DNA of 64,000 bases from Sphingomonas colocasiae (lineage in GTDB: Bacteria > Pseudomonadota > Alphaproteobacteria > Sphingomonadales > Sphingomonadaceae), in the NCBI RefSeq assembly GCF_019880585.1, contig NZ_JAINVV010000012.1, positions 1 to 64,000 on the forward strand, in the 5' to 3' direction. This document shows, piece by piece, positions 40,568 to 48,943 of this stretch. Position 1 is the first letter of the stretch; each line of letters opens with the position of its first letter. Under the pieces are notes generated by a model. It ran no database searches, was not told where the DNA came from, and worked only from the letters and a program-made list of their open reading frames with translations. The translations under genes and the position numbers were made by a program.

Positions 40568-41433
40568 CGCTCGAAACCCTGATCGCCGAACCCTGGGCCG
40601 ATTACGGCCTGATCGACTGCGGTCATGGCCGTAAACTGGAACGCTATGGCCGGTATCGCTTCATCCGGCCGGAACCACAGGCGATGTGGGCGCCCGCGTC
40701 CGACGATTGGGATGCGCACGGCGAATTCGTGCCCGGATCCGACGAGGATGGCGGCGGGCGCTGGGAATTCGCGAAGCCGATTCCACGCGAAGGCTGGCCG
40801 CTCGGCTGGGACGATGTCCGCTTCACCGCGCATTGCACCCCGTTCCGCCATCTCGGCTTCTTCCCGGACATGAGCCCGGTCTGGTCGTGGATGCGCGATC
40901 AGGTGAGCGATCTGCCCCACCCCGCGATCATGAATCTGTTCGGCTATACCGGTGTCGGCACGCTGGCGATGGCCGCGCGCGGCGGCGAGATGGTGCATGT
41001 CGACGCATCGAAGAAATCGGTCGAGGCCGGCCGCCGCAATGCGACGCTGTCCGGCCTGGCGGACCGCCCGGTGCGCTGGATCATCGACGATGCCGCCAAG
41101 TTCACCGCACGCGAGGTACGGCGCGGCCGTCGCTATGACGGCATCCTGCTCGATCCGCCCAAATATGGCCGCGGCCCGGAAGGCGAGGTCTGGAAGCTCG
41201 AAGAAGGCCTGCCCGGGCTGATCGGCGATTGCAGCAAGCTGCTCGACGCCGAATCGCGCTTCTGCTTCCTCACCGTCTATGCCGTGCGCATGTCGGCGCT
41301 CGCGATCGGCGAACTGATGCGCCAGGCCATGGCCGGCCTGCCCGGCAAGGTCGAGGCCGGCGAACTCGCGGTGCGCGAGGAGCGTCGCGGCCTGTTGCTG
41401 CCCACCGCGATCTGGGCGCGCTGGTCGCGGTGA
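40564..41433 (+). CDS. SAM-dependent methyltransferase, rRNA cytosine-type (RlmI/RlmK-like)
   Basis: A 289-residue class I methyltransferase resembling the C-terminal catalytic part of RlmI/RlmK-type 23S rRNA methylases. The SAM motif is MNLFGYTGVGTLAMAARGG (about residues 122-140), with the acidic VHVDASKKSVE next and the catalytic ILLDPPKYGRGP (about 192-203). There is no PUA domain at the N-terminus, unlike RlmI. It is coupled to thrC by an ATGA overlap. The RNA substrate is inferred from family resemblance. Confidence 0.83.
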   Translation: MTLETLIAEPWADYGLIDCGHGRKLERYGRYRFIRPEPQAMWAPASDDWDAHGEFVPGSDEDGGGRWEFAKPIPREGWPLGWDDVRFTAHCTPFRHLGFFPDMSPVWSWMRDQVSDLPHPAIMNLFGYTGVGTLAMAARGGEMVHVDASKKSVEAGRRNATLSGLADRPVRWIIDDAAKFTAREVRRGRRYDGILLDPPKYGRGPEGEVWKLEEGLPGLIGDCSKLLDAESRFCFLTVYAVRMSALAIGELMRQAMAGLPGKVEAGELAVREERRGLLLPTAIWARWSR

Positions 41434-41518
41434 TCGTCAGCCTCAGTCTCAGCGCCAGAGCGATTTCCAGTTCGATGGAATCGTCGAACGCCTCGGAAAT
41501 CGCGGTAAAACAAAAACC

Positions 41519-41557
41519 TAGAGCATGTGATCCGCTTCCAGTGGATCACATGCTCTA
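41519..41557. repeat. Perfect 15-bp palindrome at the convergent junction
   Basis: TAGAGCATGTGATCC and its complement (41519-41533 and 41543-41557) flank a 9-nt loop, preceded by AAAACAAAAACC. The right arm contains the stop codon of the beta-propeller gene. I recall near-identical sequences as common intergenic repeats in alphaproteobacteria. It can terminate transcription from both sides. Confidence 0.85.
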
Positions 41558-42601
41558 AGGTACGTCGATCACGCTCAGCCGCTGCGGCAATGTGCCCGCC
41601 GGAACTTTCCTGATCTCCTTCAACCCGTCGAGATCGACGACGGAAATGCTGTTCGATTTGCGGTTGCTGACGAAAGCGACCTTCGAATCGGCGCGGATAG
41701 CGATCCAGTTGGGATCCTCGCCGACCGGCACCGTGCCGCGCAGCTTGAGGTCGGGCAGGCTGTAGACCGCGACATAATTGCCGGTCGAGGCCGCCGCGAC
41801 GATCGCGCGGCCGTCGGGCGTGATCGCCAGCCCGTGATCGACGGTATGCGGATAGGCCTCCGGTGCCGGCACGCTGGCGGGCAGCTTGGGCAGTTCGACC
41901 ACCTTTTCGAGCGCGCCGGTCGCGAGATCGCGCACTTCGAAGCCGTGGAAGCGCGAGAGCTGGTAATAGACCTTGCCCTGCTTATCGAACTGGAAGGGGC
42001 GCACCCCCTCCCGCGTATTGATCGTGCGGACGACATCGCCGCTGGCCGCGTCGTAGACGAGCATCGCATCGATGAACATGTTGCCGACCACGAGATGCTT
42101 GCCGTCCGGCGTCATCTTCGCGCCGTGATTGCCCATCACGCTGAACAGGCGCTTCAGGATACGTCCGGTGCGCGTGTCGAGCACGACGATCCAGCTCCTG
42201 TCGGCAAGCGTCACATAGAGTTCGCGGCCGTTGCTGTTGACGGCCATGTGATTGGGCAGCCCGTCAACGAAGGTTTCCCAGACCAGCTTGTTCGTCGCGG
42301 TATCGATGCCATGGACCAACCCGCCCTCGCCGACCGTGGACCCGAGCGGACTGTTGTTCGAAAGCATGACGTTGGTGAAGGCCATCGTGCCGTCGGGCAG
42401 CCCGACCACATCGTCGGTATAGCCGCCGATCGGGATGCGGGTGACCGGCTCGAAACTGTTCGCGTCGATCACGACGACTTCCTCGGACTTGCTGGCCTGG
42501 ACATAGACCAGCTCGCGCGCACTCGCCGCACCCGGCACAAGCAGCGCCGCAGCCATCGCAACCGCGCTCATCGTCGCGCGCAGGCGTCCATCGAATCTCA
42601 T
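41555..42601 (-). CDS. Exported YVTN-type beta-propeller protein
   Basis: A 348-residue periplasmic protein with a signal peptide (about 1-28, ending GAASA) and a seven-bladed-type propeller made of YVTN/NHL-like repeats: VVVIDANSFEPVTRIPIGG, IVVLDTRTGRILKRL, MLVYDAASGDVVRTI and ISVVDLDGLKEIRKV are four blade cores. No catalytic motif is visible. It starts 37 bp after the TonB-dependent receptor stop, so the two form an operon at the left edge of the catabolic island. Such propellers can bind ligands or protein partners; a role as a periplasmic partner of the receptor is inference. Confidence 0.8.
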   Translation of the reverse strand: MRFDGRLRATMSAVAMAAALLVPGAASARELVYVQASKSEEVVVIDANSFEPVTRIPIGGYTDDVVGLPDGTMAFTNVMLSNNSPLGSTVGEGGLVHGIDTATNKLVWETFVDGLPNHMAVNSNGRELYVTLADRSWIVVLDTRTGRILKRLFSVMGNHGAKMTPDGKHLVVGNMFIDAMLVYDAASGDVVRTINTREGVRPFQFDKQGKVYYQLSRFHGFEVRDLATGALEKVVELPKLPASVPAPEAYPHTVDHGLAITPDGRAIVAAASTGNYVAVYSLPDLKLRGTVPVGEDPNWIAIRADSKVAFVSNRKSNSISVVDLDGLKEIRKVPAGTLPQRLSVIDVP

Positions 42602-42638
42602 TTTTCCCTCCCCGTGAATTGCCTCGCCGTCGCCGCGA

Positions 42639-44951
42639 TCAGAATTCGTAGCGCGCGGAAATGCCCATGGTGCGCGGGGCGCCGATGGTCTTCACCGTGT
42701 ATCCAAGGCCGGCCCCCGCCACCGAGACGCCGCTGGTGTAATATTTCTTGTCGGCGATGTTGCGGACCCAGACGCCCAGATCGAGCGGCTGGCCGAACGG
42801 CTGACGCCATTCCAGCCGCGCATTCATCGTCGTGTATCCGGGGTTGATGCCTTCGGGCAGGATATTGTCGTCCGAAAGCTGGGTCTTCGACTGGGTATAG
42901 ACATCGAACTGCGCCGTCGCCTCGCCGGCATTGCCGCCCAGTTCGTGACGCAGCAGGATGCTGCCGCCGCCCGAATGCCTGGGCGTGTTGGCGAACATGA
43001 AGCCCGACCGATCCTGCACGCCACCGCCCACGATCGGCACCAGCCAGCTCTTATATTTGGCGTCGGCCAGGCTGTAATAGCCCCGGATCTGGATCGCGCG
43101 GATCGGCGACCAGAGGACATCGGCCTCGAGGCCGCGCACCCGCGCCGACGCCGCGTTGACCACGCGCGTGATGAGGATGGTCGAACTGCCGGTCGAGACC
43201 GTCTGGGTCTGGGTCCGCTGGATATCCTCATAATCCTGGTGGAAGAACGCCAGATTGGTGCGCAACGTGCCGCCGCCGATGTGCCAGTCCGCCTTCAGGC
43301 CGATCTCGTAATCGGTGACGAATTCGGGCTCGAACGGCGCGAACTGGGCGGGGATGTTCGCACGCTGATTGACGCCGCCCGACCGGTAGCCCTTGCGGCT
43401 CGCCACATAGAGCAGATGATCGGGGCTGATCTGCCAGTCCAGGCCCAGCGTCCAGGTCGGCGCGTCGGCCTTGTAGCCGGCCTGGCGGACGCAGGGGGAA
43501 AGCGGGGTGCCGCCGACATCGGCGGTCAGGAGAGCGCAATTGCCGTTGTTGAACGAAGTCCGCGCGATCTGCCGCTGATCCCAGGTATAGCGCAGCCCCC
43601 CGGTCGCGGAGAGCCCGTCCAGCCCCGGTATCTTCAACGTCGCCTGCGCGAAGAGCGACTGGCTCTCATTCTTGACGCGGCCGATGCTCTGCGCGTTCTG
43701 GATGAAGGTGGGGCGGTAATCGAGCAGCGTGTTCTGCCGCTCGGTACCCTTCTCCATGAACAGATAGCCGCCGCCGATCCATTCCAGCGCACCGCCGAAC
43801 GACGATCCGCTGATCTGCAATTCGTTGCTATACTGGTTGCCGCGCAGATTGACGGTGCCGTTATACTGGTTCTGCGTGGTGCCGTCATAATCGAAGGGGG
43901 TCAGCGAGCGGACCCAGCGATATCCGAATATGTTCTTGATGGTCACATCGTCCAGATCGAACTCGGTGGTGTTGGCGATGGTGAGCGTCTTCACGTCGGT
44001 GCTGTCCGCCGGGATATTGGTGCGCACCGAATGGAAGGGTTCGTTCCGGCTCGACGCCAGTTCGCCCAGCGCAAGCTGGCCGAGCGTGGTGGAAGACAGC
44101 GTCGAACGCGCATTGAAGAGCTTGAAGGCGGTGCCGTTTTCGCTGGCCGCGAAATTGGTCACGAACAATGTGTTGGTCAGCCGGTCGCCAAGCCTGGCCT
44201 TGACGCCGAGGCGCAGCGAATAATTGTCGGCATCGTCATAGCGGACGCCGGTGCCGATGCCCGGCGTATAACCGCGATGCGCATAGGTGCGGCCGGACAG
44301 GCGGATCTGAAGCGCGTCGCTCAGCGGTATGTTCACCGCGCCCTCGAACGAGCGCAGGCCGTAATCGCCCAGTTCGGTCGCGACATAACCCTCGAACGAA
44401 TCCGTCGGTGCCTGGGGCACGATCAGGATCGCGCCGCCCGTCGAATTGCGGCCGAACAATGTGCCCTGCGGGCCTTTCAGCACCTGGACCGACGCCAGAT
44501 CGTACATGGCGCCATTAAGGCCATGCGCGCGCGCCTGGATGACGTCGGCGAAATAGACCGCGACCGACGGATCCTGCGAGAAGAGCGGTTCGAATTGCGA
44601 TTGGGCGCGGATGACGAAGCGCGGGATGTTGGCGCTGAATGCGCTCGGCAACACCTGCAGCGACGGCACCGTGCGGGTGAGATCGGACAATGACACGACC
44701 GACTGGCGCGCGAGATCCGCACCGGCGATCGCGGTGACCGCGACGGGCACGTCCTGAAGCTGCTCCTCCTTGCGCCGCGCGACGACGACGATTTCCTCGA
44801 AGCCCGGCGCGCGTTCCTCCGCGGCGGTTTCGCCCTGTGCGGCGGCCGGCGTCGCCTGGGCATGCGCCGTCGCGGCGGCGAGCAGCGCGCCCGAACAGAC
44901 CGAAGCGGACAGCATGAGGCGAACAGCCGGGTGCTGGATGAAGCATGTCAT
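42639..44951 (-). CDS. TonB-dependent receptor
   Basis: A 770-residue outer-membrane active transporter. Signal peptide (about 1-31, ending ATAHAQ), a TonB-box-like region with EEIVVVARRKEEQLQDVPVA (about 50-69), a plug domain with PRFVIRAQSQFEP and LKGPQGTLFGRNSTGGAI, then the 22-strand barrel ending in the aromatic MGISARYEF. ATG at 44951 has GGGGA nearby; the longer reading adds 35 non-signal-like residues. It is the uptake gate of the catabolic island and is expressed from a promoter-like motif copy at 45171-45180 on the same strand. No riboswitch-like or Fur-like sequence was noticed, which fits an organic substrate better than a siderophore or cobalamin; this is inference. Confidence 0.93.
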   Translation of the reverse strand: MTCFIQHPAVRLMLSASVCSGALLAAATAHAQATPAAAQGETAAEERAPGFEEIVVVARRKEEQLQDVPVAVTAIAGADLARQSVVSLSDLTRTVPSLQVLPSAFSANIPRFVIRAQSQFEPLFSQDPSVAVYFADVIQARAHGLNGAMYDLASVQVLKGPQGTLFGRNSTGGAILIVPQAPTDSFEGYVATELGDYGLRSFEGAVNIPLSDALQIRLSGRTYAHRGYTPGIGTGVRYDDADNYSLRLGVKARLGDRLTNTLFVTNFAASENGTAFKLFNARSTLSSTTLGQLALGELASSRNEPFHSVRTNIPADSTDVKTLTIANTTEFDLDDVTIKNIFGYRWVRSLTPFDYDGTTQNQYNGTVNLRGNQYSNELQISGSSFGGALEWIGGGYLFMEKGTERQNTLLDYRPTFIQNAQSIGRVKNESQSLFAQATLKIPGLDGLSATGGLRYTWDQRQIARTSFNNGNCALLTADVGGTPLSPCVRQAGYKADAPTWTLGLDWQISPDHLLYVASRKGYRSGGVNQRANIPAQFAPFEPEFVTDYEIGLKADWHIGGGTLRTNLAFFHQDYEDIQRTQTQTVSTGSSTILITRVVNAASARVRGLEADVLWSPIRAIQIRGYYSLADAKYKSWLVPIVGGGVQDRSGFMFANTPRHSGGGSILLRHELGGNAGEATAQFDVYTQSKTQLSDDNILPEGINPGYTTMNARLEWRQPFGQPLDLGVWVRNIADKKYYTSGVSVAGAGLGYTVKTIGAPRTMGISARYEF

Positions 44952-45402
44952 GAAATCTGATCCCCCGAAATGTGAAGCTGGCGGCCGGCGAGGAAGCCCG
45001 TGAACGGGCAAGCCGGCGGCACGGGAACAGAGAGGCGCAAGACGGGCGACAGGCATCGACGCAAGCCGAAACCGGCGGCGTGAACCTTGTTCGGATGATC
45101 CATGACACCCTCCCTATCCGCGGCCTCTCTGGGCGGCTCGGGACTCAATATGACCAAGATAATATCAATCGTCAACCTGGATAACGATTGTTCCAGCAAT
45201 CCACCTTGCGCCGCAATCTCTCGTATTCTCAAATAATATATAATTATATCATATATTTATTTGATATATCAGAATCGATGCGGCGAAAGATTTTCCCACA
45301 CCATCGATATTTAATCGTATTGCTGGTTTACGATCTGGACGCGACACGATAGGTCGCCGGCCGCAACGAGGGAGACAGGAATTGCGGGAATTGCCCAAGA
45401 CC
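44952..45402. other. Divergent regulatory region between receptor and oxidoreductase genes
   Basis: About 450 bp without a gene. It contains a GCCCG-TGAA-CGGGC hairpin (44997-45010), a copy of the island's promoter-like motif on the minus strand (45171-45180), and an exceptional AT-rich block (45227-45275) with an imperfect palindrome. It must hold promoters for both flanking genes. Confidence 0.7.
45171..45180 (-). promoter_or_regulatory. Island motif copy d (receptor promoter)
   Basis: CCAGGTTGAC read on the minus strand, followed by GATTGATATTATC. TTGACG can serve as a -35 box, with CATATT 17 bp downstream as a weak -10. It points toward the TonB-dependent receptor. Confidence 0.55.
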
Positions 45403-46434
45403 ATGCGCGCGATCGAGATCGTCGCCCATGGCGCACCCGACATGCTGCGGCCGACCGAACGCCCCTGCCCCCGGCCCGAATCCGGCGAATTGCTGATCGA
45501 GGTCGCGGCGGCGGGCGTCAATCGGCCGGACGTGTTGCAGCGGGAGGGCAATTATCCGCCGCCGCCCGGGGCAAGCGATCTGCCGGGACTGGAAGTCGCG
45601 GGAATCGTGCGCGCCTGCGGCGACGGCGTTTCGCCGTCCTGGCTCGGCCGGACCGTCTGCGCGCTCGTGCCGGGCGGCGGCTATGCCGAATATTGCATTG
45701 CCGCCCCCGAACTGTGCCTGCCCGGCATTGCAGGCTTCAGCATCGCGGAAATGGCGGCGATCCCGGAGAACTGGTTCACCGCCTATGACCATGTCGTGCG
45801 CGGCTGCCGACTGATGCAGGGCGAGAGCCTGCTGGTGCATGGCGGAACGAGCGGCGTGGGCATCGCCGCGATCCAGCTCGGGCTGGCAACGGGCGCGCGC
45901 GTCTTCGCGACCGCCGGCAGCGACGCCAAGACCACCTGGCTTCGCGATCTCGGCTGCACCGAGGCCGTCAATTACCGGGAAGCGGATTTCGTATCGGCGC
46001 TGCGGCAGGCCACCGGCGATGCCGGCATCGATGTGATCATCGACATGGTCGCCGGCCCCTATCTTGCGCGCAACATCGATCTGCTGGCCGAACGCGGGCG
46101 CATTTCACTGATCGGGGGGATTGGCGGCGTGGTCGCGGACGGGATCTCGATCGCGCCGATCATGCTCAAACAGGTGACGGTGACGGGCAACGTGCTGCGC
46201 ACCCGCCCCGCCGCCTACAAGGCGGAACTCGCCGCCTCGCTTCACCGCGCGGTCTGGCCGCTGTTCGAGCGCGGCGACGCCCGCCCGGTGATCGATCGCA
46301 GCTTTCCGCTCGACCGCGCCGCCGACGCGCACCGGCTGATGGAAAGCTCCACGCATATCGGCAAGATCATCCTTATACCAGGTCTCGATGAGCATGACTC
46401 GTCGAGATCTGGTATCAGCCCGCGCGGCGCTTGA
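45403..46434 (+). CDS. NAD(P)H-quinone oxidoreductase-like protein (PIG3/QOR group)
   Basis: A 343-residue medium-chain dehydrogenase/reductase of the zinc-free quinone oxidoreductase branch. It shows a GroES-like N-terminal domain with AAGVNRPDVLQREGNYPPPPG and the cofactor motif LLVHGGTSGVGIAAIQLG (about residues 139-156). The YPPPPGAS loop is typical of the PIG3 group. ATG at 45403 is the likely start by family alignment; a TTG 21 bp earlier has a better-placed GGGAG, so the start is uncertain. The last 20 or so residues (LDEHDSSRSGISPRGA) are encoded by the repeat element at 46376-46472 and are probably not native. Divergent from the receptor, it belongs to the island by position. Confidence 0.88.
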   Translation: MRAIEIVAHGAPDMLRPTERPCPRPESGELLIEVAAAGVNRPDVLQREGNYPPPPGASDLPGLEVAGIVRACGDGVSPSWLGRTVCALVPGGGYAEYCIAAPELCLPGIAGFSIAEMAAIPENWFTAYDHVVRGCRLMQGESLLVHGGTSGVGIAAIQLGLATGARVFATAGSDAKTTWLRDLGCTEAVNYREADFVSALRQATGDAGIDVIIDMVAGPYLARNIDLLAERGRISLIGGIGGVVADGISIAPIMLKQVTVTGNVLRTRPAAYKAELAASLHRAVWPLFERGDARPVIDRSFPLDRAADAHRLMESSTHIGKIILIPGLDEHDSSRSGISPRGA

Positions 46435-46472
46435 GCGAACCGATCGAGGATGCGTCAGCATCTTCGAGATCG
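46376..46472. repeat. REP-like two-hairpin element, copy B
   Basis: First hairpin: ATACCAGGTCTCGATGAG with TCGTCGAGATCTGGTAT around GCATGAC. A linker with GCGCTTGAGCGAACCG follows, then a second imperfect hairpin CGATCGA../TCGAGATCG whose loop holds GGATGCGTCA. It has the same layout and spacing as copy A at 3115-3204. It overlaps the 3' end of the oxidoreductase gene and ends just before the MFS gene stop. Confidence 0.75.
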
Positions 46473-46476
46473 CGTA

Positions 46477-47826
46477 TTACGCCCTGATCGCCTCCACAGC
46501 GGCACCGGCCTCTTCGTCCAGCGCCGCGAGATACGCCTTGCGGCCGGACATCAGCAGGAGGATCGCGATCGACAGGACGACGCCGCCGACCAGCGCGATC
46601 GATTTGCCGACGGCCAGCGGATCGCCGAAAAGACGATCGGTCACCAAGGCGATCAGCAAAGGACCGACGCCCAGGCCGACGGCATTGTTGACGATCAGAT
46701 AGACCGCCGAGACACGCCCCCTGAGCCTGCCCGGCGTCATGAGCTGCAGCGACGCCGCGGTGATCCCGCTCCACACCGCGCCGAACAGCGCGAACAGCAG
46801 CACACCGGCGATGACGAGCGCATGCGACGACGCAAGCCCCATCGTCACGCCGGCGACGCCCAGGCCGAGCCCGATGACCGGCCCCAAGACGAAGGGCGCG
46901 TCGCGCCGCCCCCTGCTCACCAGCCGATCGTTGAACGCCCCCCAGAACAAGGTGCCCGACGCGCCGAGAATGATCGTGCCCAGACCGATGAGCAGGCCGA
47001 CCTGATGCACCGGGAAGCCGTGGCTGCGCATCAGATAGGTCGGCAGCCAGGCGCCCGCTCCATAGCCGAACAGCGAGAACAGCCCGAAACCACCCATCAA
47101 CGCCAGATAGGCATGGCGGCGGCGCGACAATTGGCGCCACAGCCCCCCGGCCTCGACGGCGGCGACAGGCGCGCGTCGTGGCGGCTCACGCACCGCCATC
47201 ATCAGCGCGGCGAGCAGCAGCCCGGGAAGCCCGACGCTGACGAACACCACCTGCCAGGGGCGCAGCACGCCGAGCAACGGCACCGCCACCGCCCCCACCG
47301 ACATCGAGGCTTCGATGACATAGCCGCCGATGATCGATGCGAGCCCGCTGCCGAAGACCACGCCAAGGCCGAAGACGGACATAGCGCGCGACAAATGGCT
47401 GGCGCGGAAATAGTCGGTGATCATCGAATAGGCGCCCGGGCCCAGCGTCGCCTCCCCCACGCCGACACCCATGCGCATCAGGAACAATTGCGCGTAGCTG
47501 GACGACAGCCCGCACCCGGCGGTGAAGAGCGACCAGGCGGCGACCCCGGTCGCGATCACGCCCTTGCGCGACACGCGATCGACCAGCGCGCCCATCGGCA
47601 ACCCCATCAGCGCGAAGAAGATGGCGAAGGCGGGGCCGAGCAACAGGCTCATCTGCGTGTCGCTGAGCGCCAGGTCCCGCTGGATCGGTACGACCATCAA
47701 CGCGATGATCTGCCGATCGATGAACGAACAGGCATAAAGCGCGCTCAGCACGCCGACCGCGAACCATCCTTGCGACGCGCGTGGATAATTTTCAGCCCTT
47801 TGCACGCCGGTTGACGTTTCTTCCAT
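46477..47826 (-). CDS. MFS transporter, spinster-like
   Basis: A 449-residue, 12-helix major facilitator carrier of the spinster-like type common in Sphingomonadaceae catabolic clusters. The first helix contains YACSFIDRQIIALMVVPIQ, and GLPMGALVDRVSRKGVIA is the loop 2-3 signature. MGVGVGEATLGPGAYSMI belongs to helix 5. ATG at 47826 follows GAGGAG about 10 nt upstream; the longer frame adds an unsupported hydrophilic leader. It is divergent from the hydroxyacid dehydrogenase operon and probably moves the island's substrate, or an intermediate, across the inner membrane. Confidence 0.9.
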   Translation of the reverse strand: MEETSTGVQRAENYPRASQGWFAVGVLSALYACSFIDRQIIALMVVPIQRDLALSDTQMSLLLGPAFAIFFALMGLPMGALVDRVSRKGVIATGVAAWSLFTAGCGLSSSYAQLFLMRMGVGVGEATLGPGAYSMITDYFRASHLSRAMSVFGLGVVFGSGLASIIGGYVIEASMSVGAVAVPLLGVLRPWQVVFVSVGLPGLLLAALMMAVREPPRRAPVAAVEAGGLWRQLSRRRHAYLALMGGFGLFSLFGYGAGAWLPTYLMRSHGFPVHQVGLLIGLGTIILGASGTLFWGAFNDRLVSRGRRDAPFVLGPVIGLGLGVAGVTMGLASSHALVIAGVLLFALFGAVWSGITAASLQLMTPGRLRGRVSAVYLIVNNAVGLGVGPLLIALVTDRLFGDPLAVGKSIALVGGVVLSIAILLLMSGRKAYLAALDEEAGAAVEAIRA

Positions 47827-47940
47827 GCCCGATGGCTCCTCTGCCCAGACGCTCCATGGCCGACCGGATCGGTCCATCACCTGTGCGCCACGGCATGGCA
47901 ATAGAACAAAACTTCGCCGGCCCAAACCACCAAATGGCTA

Positions 47941-47950
47941 CCCGGTTGAC
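47941..47950 (+). promoter_or_regulatory. Island motif copy e
   Basis: CCCGGTTGAC, one change from the consensus and without the GA that follows the other copies. It lies 72 bp before the hydroxyacid dehydrogenase start on the same strand and is a candidate -35 region. Confidence 0.4.
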
Positions 47951-48007
47951 CCTTGCCAAGAACCGCTTCAGGATCTAACCGCAACCGCCTGTTGAATCGA
48001 AAGGCAA

Positions 48008-48017
48008 CTGGGTTGAC
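48008..48017 (+). promoter_or_regulatory. Island motif copy b, overlapping a start codon
   Basis: CTGGGTTGAC followed by GATAGATATCG, which contains the palindrome CGATA-GA-TATCG. The TTG within the motif is the most likely start codon of the next gene, so this copy is better seen as an operator than as a -35 box. Confidence 0.45.
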
Positions 48018-48942
48018 GATAGATATCGCGACATTGGGCTTCTGGATGCACGACGAAGTCGCGGCATTGCTGGGCGGCGGATTCCGCCTGCACAAGCTGT
48101 GGAACGCCGACGATCTCGACGCCGCCGGCCCCGCGCTCGACGGGATACGCGCCATTCTGACCTATGCGGGTGCCCAGCCCGTCGGCCGCGCATTGCTGGA
48201 TCGCCTGCCCGCGCTGGAGCTGATCGTCGTGATGGGTGCGGGCATCGACGCGATCGACGTCCAGACGACCTCGGAACGCGGCATCGCCGTCCGCAATACC
48301 CCCGGCACCAATGCCGACGACGTCGCCGAGCTGGCGATCGGCCTGATGATCGCGGCGGGCCGCGGCATCGTTTCGGCCGATGCCGCGATGCGCGCGGGCG
48401 ACTGGATCAACCGCACCAGCGATCGATTGAGCGGGCGGCCGATCGGGCTTCTCGGCATGGGCAATATCGGCAAGGCGATCGCGCGCCGCGCCGCCGCCTT
48501 CGACATGCCGGTGCATTACCATGCACGCGCTCCGCAGCCCGATCTGCCTTATCATTTCCATGCCGAGCCCGGCGCGCTCGCACAGGCGGTGGACGTGCTT
48601 GTCGTGGCCGCGCCCGCGACGCCCGAAACATATCATATCGTCGACGATGCGATCCTGACGGCGCTCGGCGCCAGGGGCATCTTGGTCAATATCGCGCGCG
48701 GCTCGCTGGTGGACGAGGATGCGCTGCTCGCGGCGCTTTCCGAAGGACGGCTCGGCGCGGCGGGCCTCGACGTGTTCGAACATGAACCCGTTTATGCTCC
48801 CGCCTTCCGCACGCTGCCGAACGTCGTGCTGAGCCCGCATAACGGCGCCAACACCTTCCAGGCGTTCGCCGCGACCCGGTCGCTCGCGACCGCGCTGATG
48901 CGCGCGCATTTCGAACAGGAAACAATCGAGGGAGAGGTGTGA
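48013..48942 (+). CDS. D-2-hydroxyacid dehydrogenase
   Basis: A 309-residue NAD(P)-dependent 2-hydroxyacid dehydrogenase (glyoxylate/hydroxypyruvate reductase-like). The nucleotide motif is IGLLGMGNIGKAIARR (about residues 140-155). The catalytic Arg is in VNIARGSLVDEDALL, the Glu in DVFEHEPVY and the His in SPHNGANT. TTG at 48013 has AAAGG about 9 nt before it and gives the normal N-terminus (TIDIATLGFWM); an earlier TTG at 47953 would add 20 residues. It is first gene of the five-gene plus-strand operon of the island. Likely substrates are branched or sugar-derived 2-keto acids; this is inference. Confidence 0.88.
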   Translation: MTIDIATLGFWMHDEVAALLGGGFRLHKLWNADDLDAAGPALDGIRAILTYAGAQPVGRALLDRLPALELIVVMGAGIDAIDVQTTSERGIAVRNTPGTNADDVAELAIGLMIAAGRGIVSADAAMRAGDWINRTSDRLSGRPIGLLGMGNIGKAIARRAAAFDMPVHYHARAPQPDLPYHFHAEPGALAQAVDVLVVAAPATPETYHIVDDAILTALGARGILVNIARGSLVDEDALLAALSEGRLGAAGLDVFEHEPVYAPAFRTLPNVVLSPHNGANTFQAFAATRSLATALMRAHFEQETIEGEV

Positions 48943-48943
48943 G

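Noticed and set aside
44952-45170. Cobalamin or other riboswitch before the TonB receptor
   Set aside because: I found no B12-box or other recognisable riboswitch core, only a small hairpin at 44997-45010.
47953-48012. Earlier TTG start for the hydroxyacid dehydrogenase
   Set aside because: It would add 20 basic residues unlike the family; the start at 48013 has a better ribosome site and gives the normal first strand.
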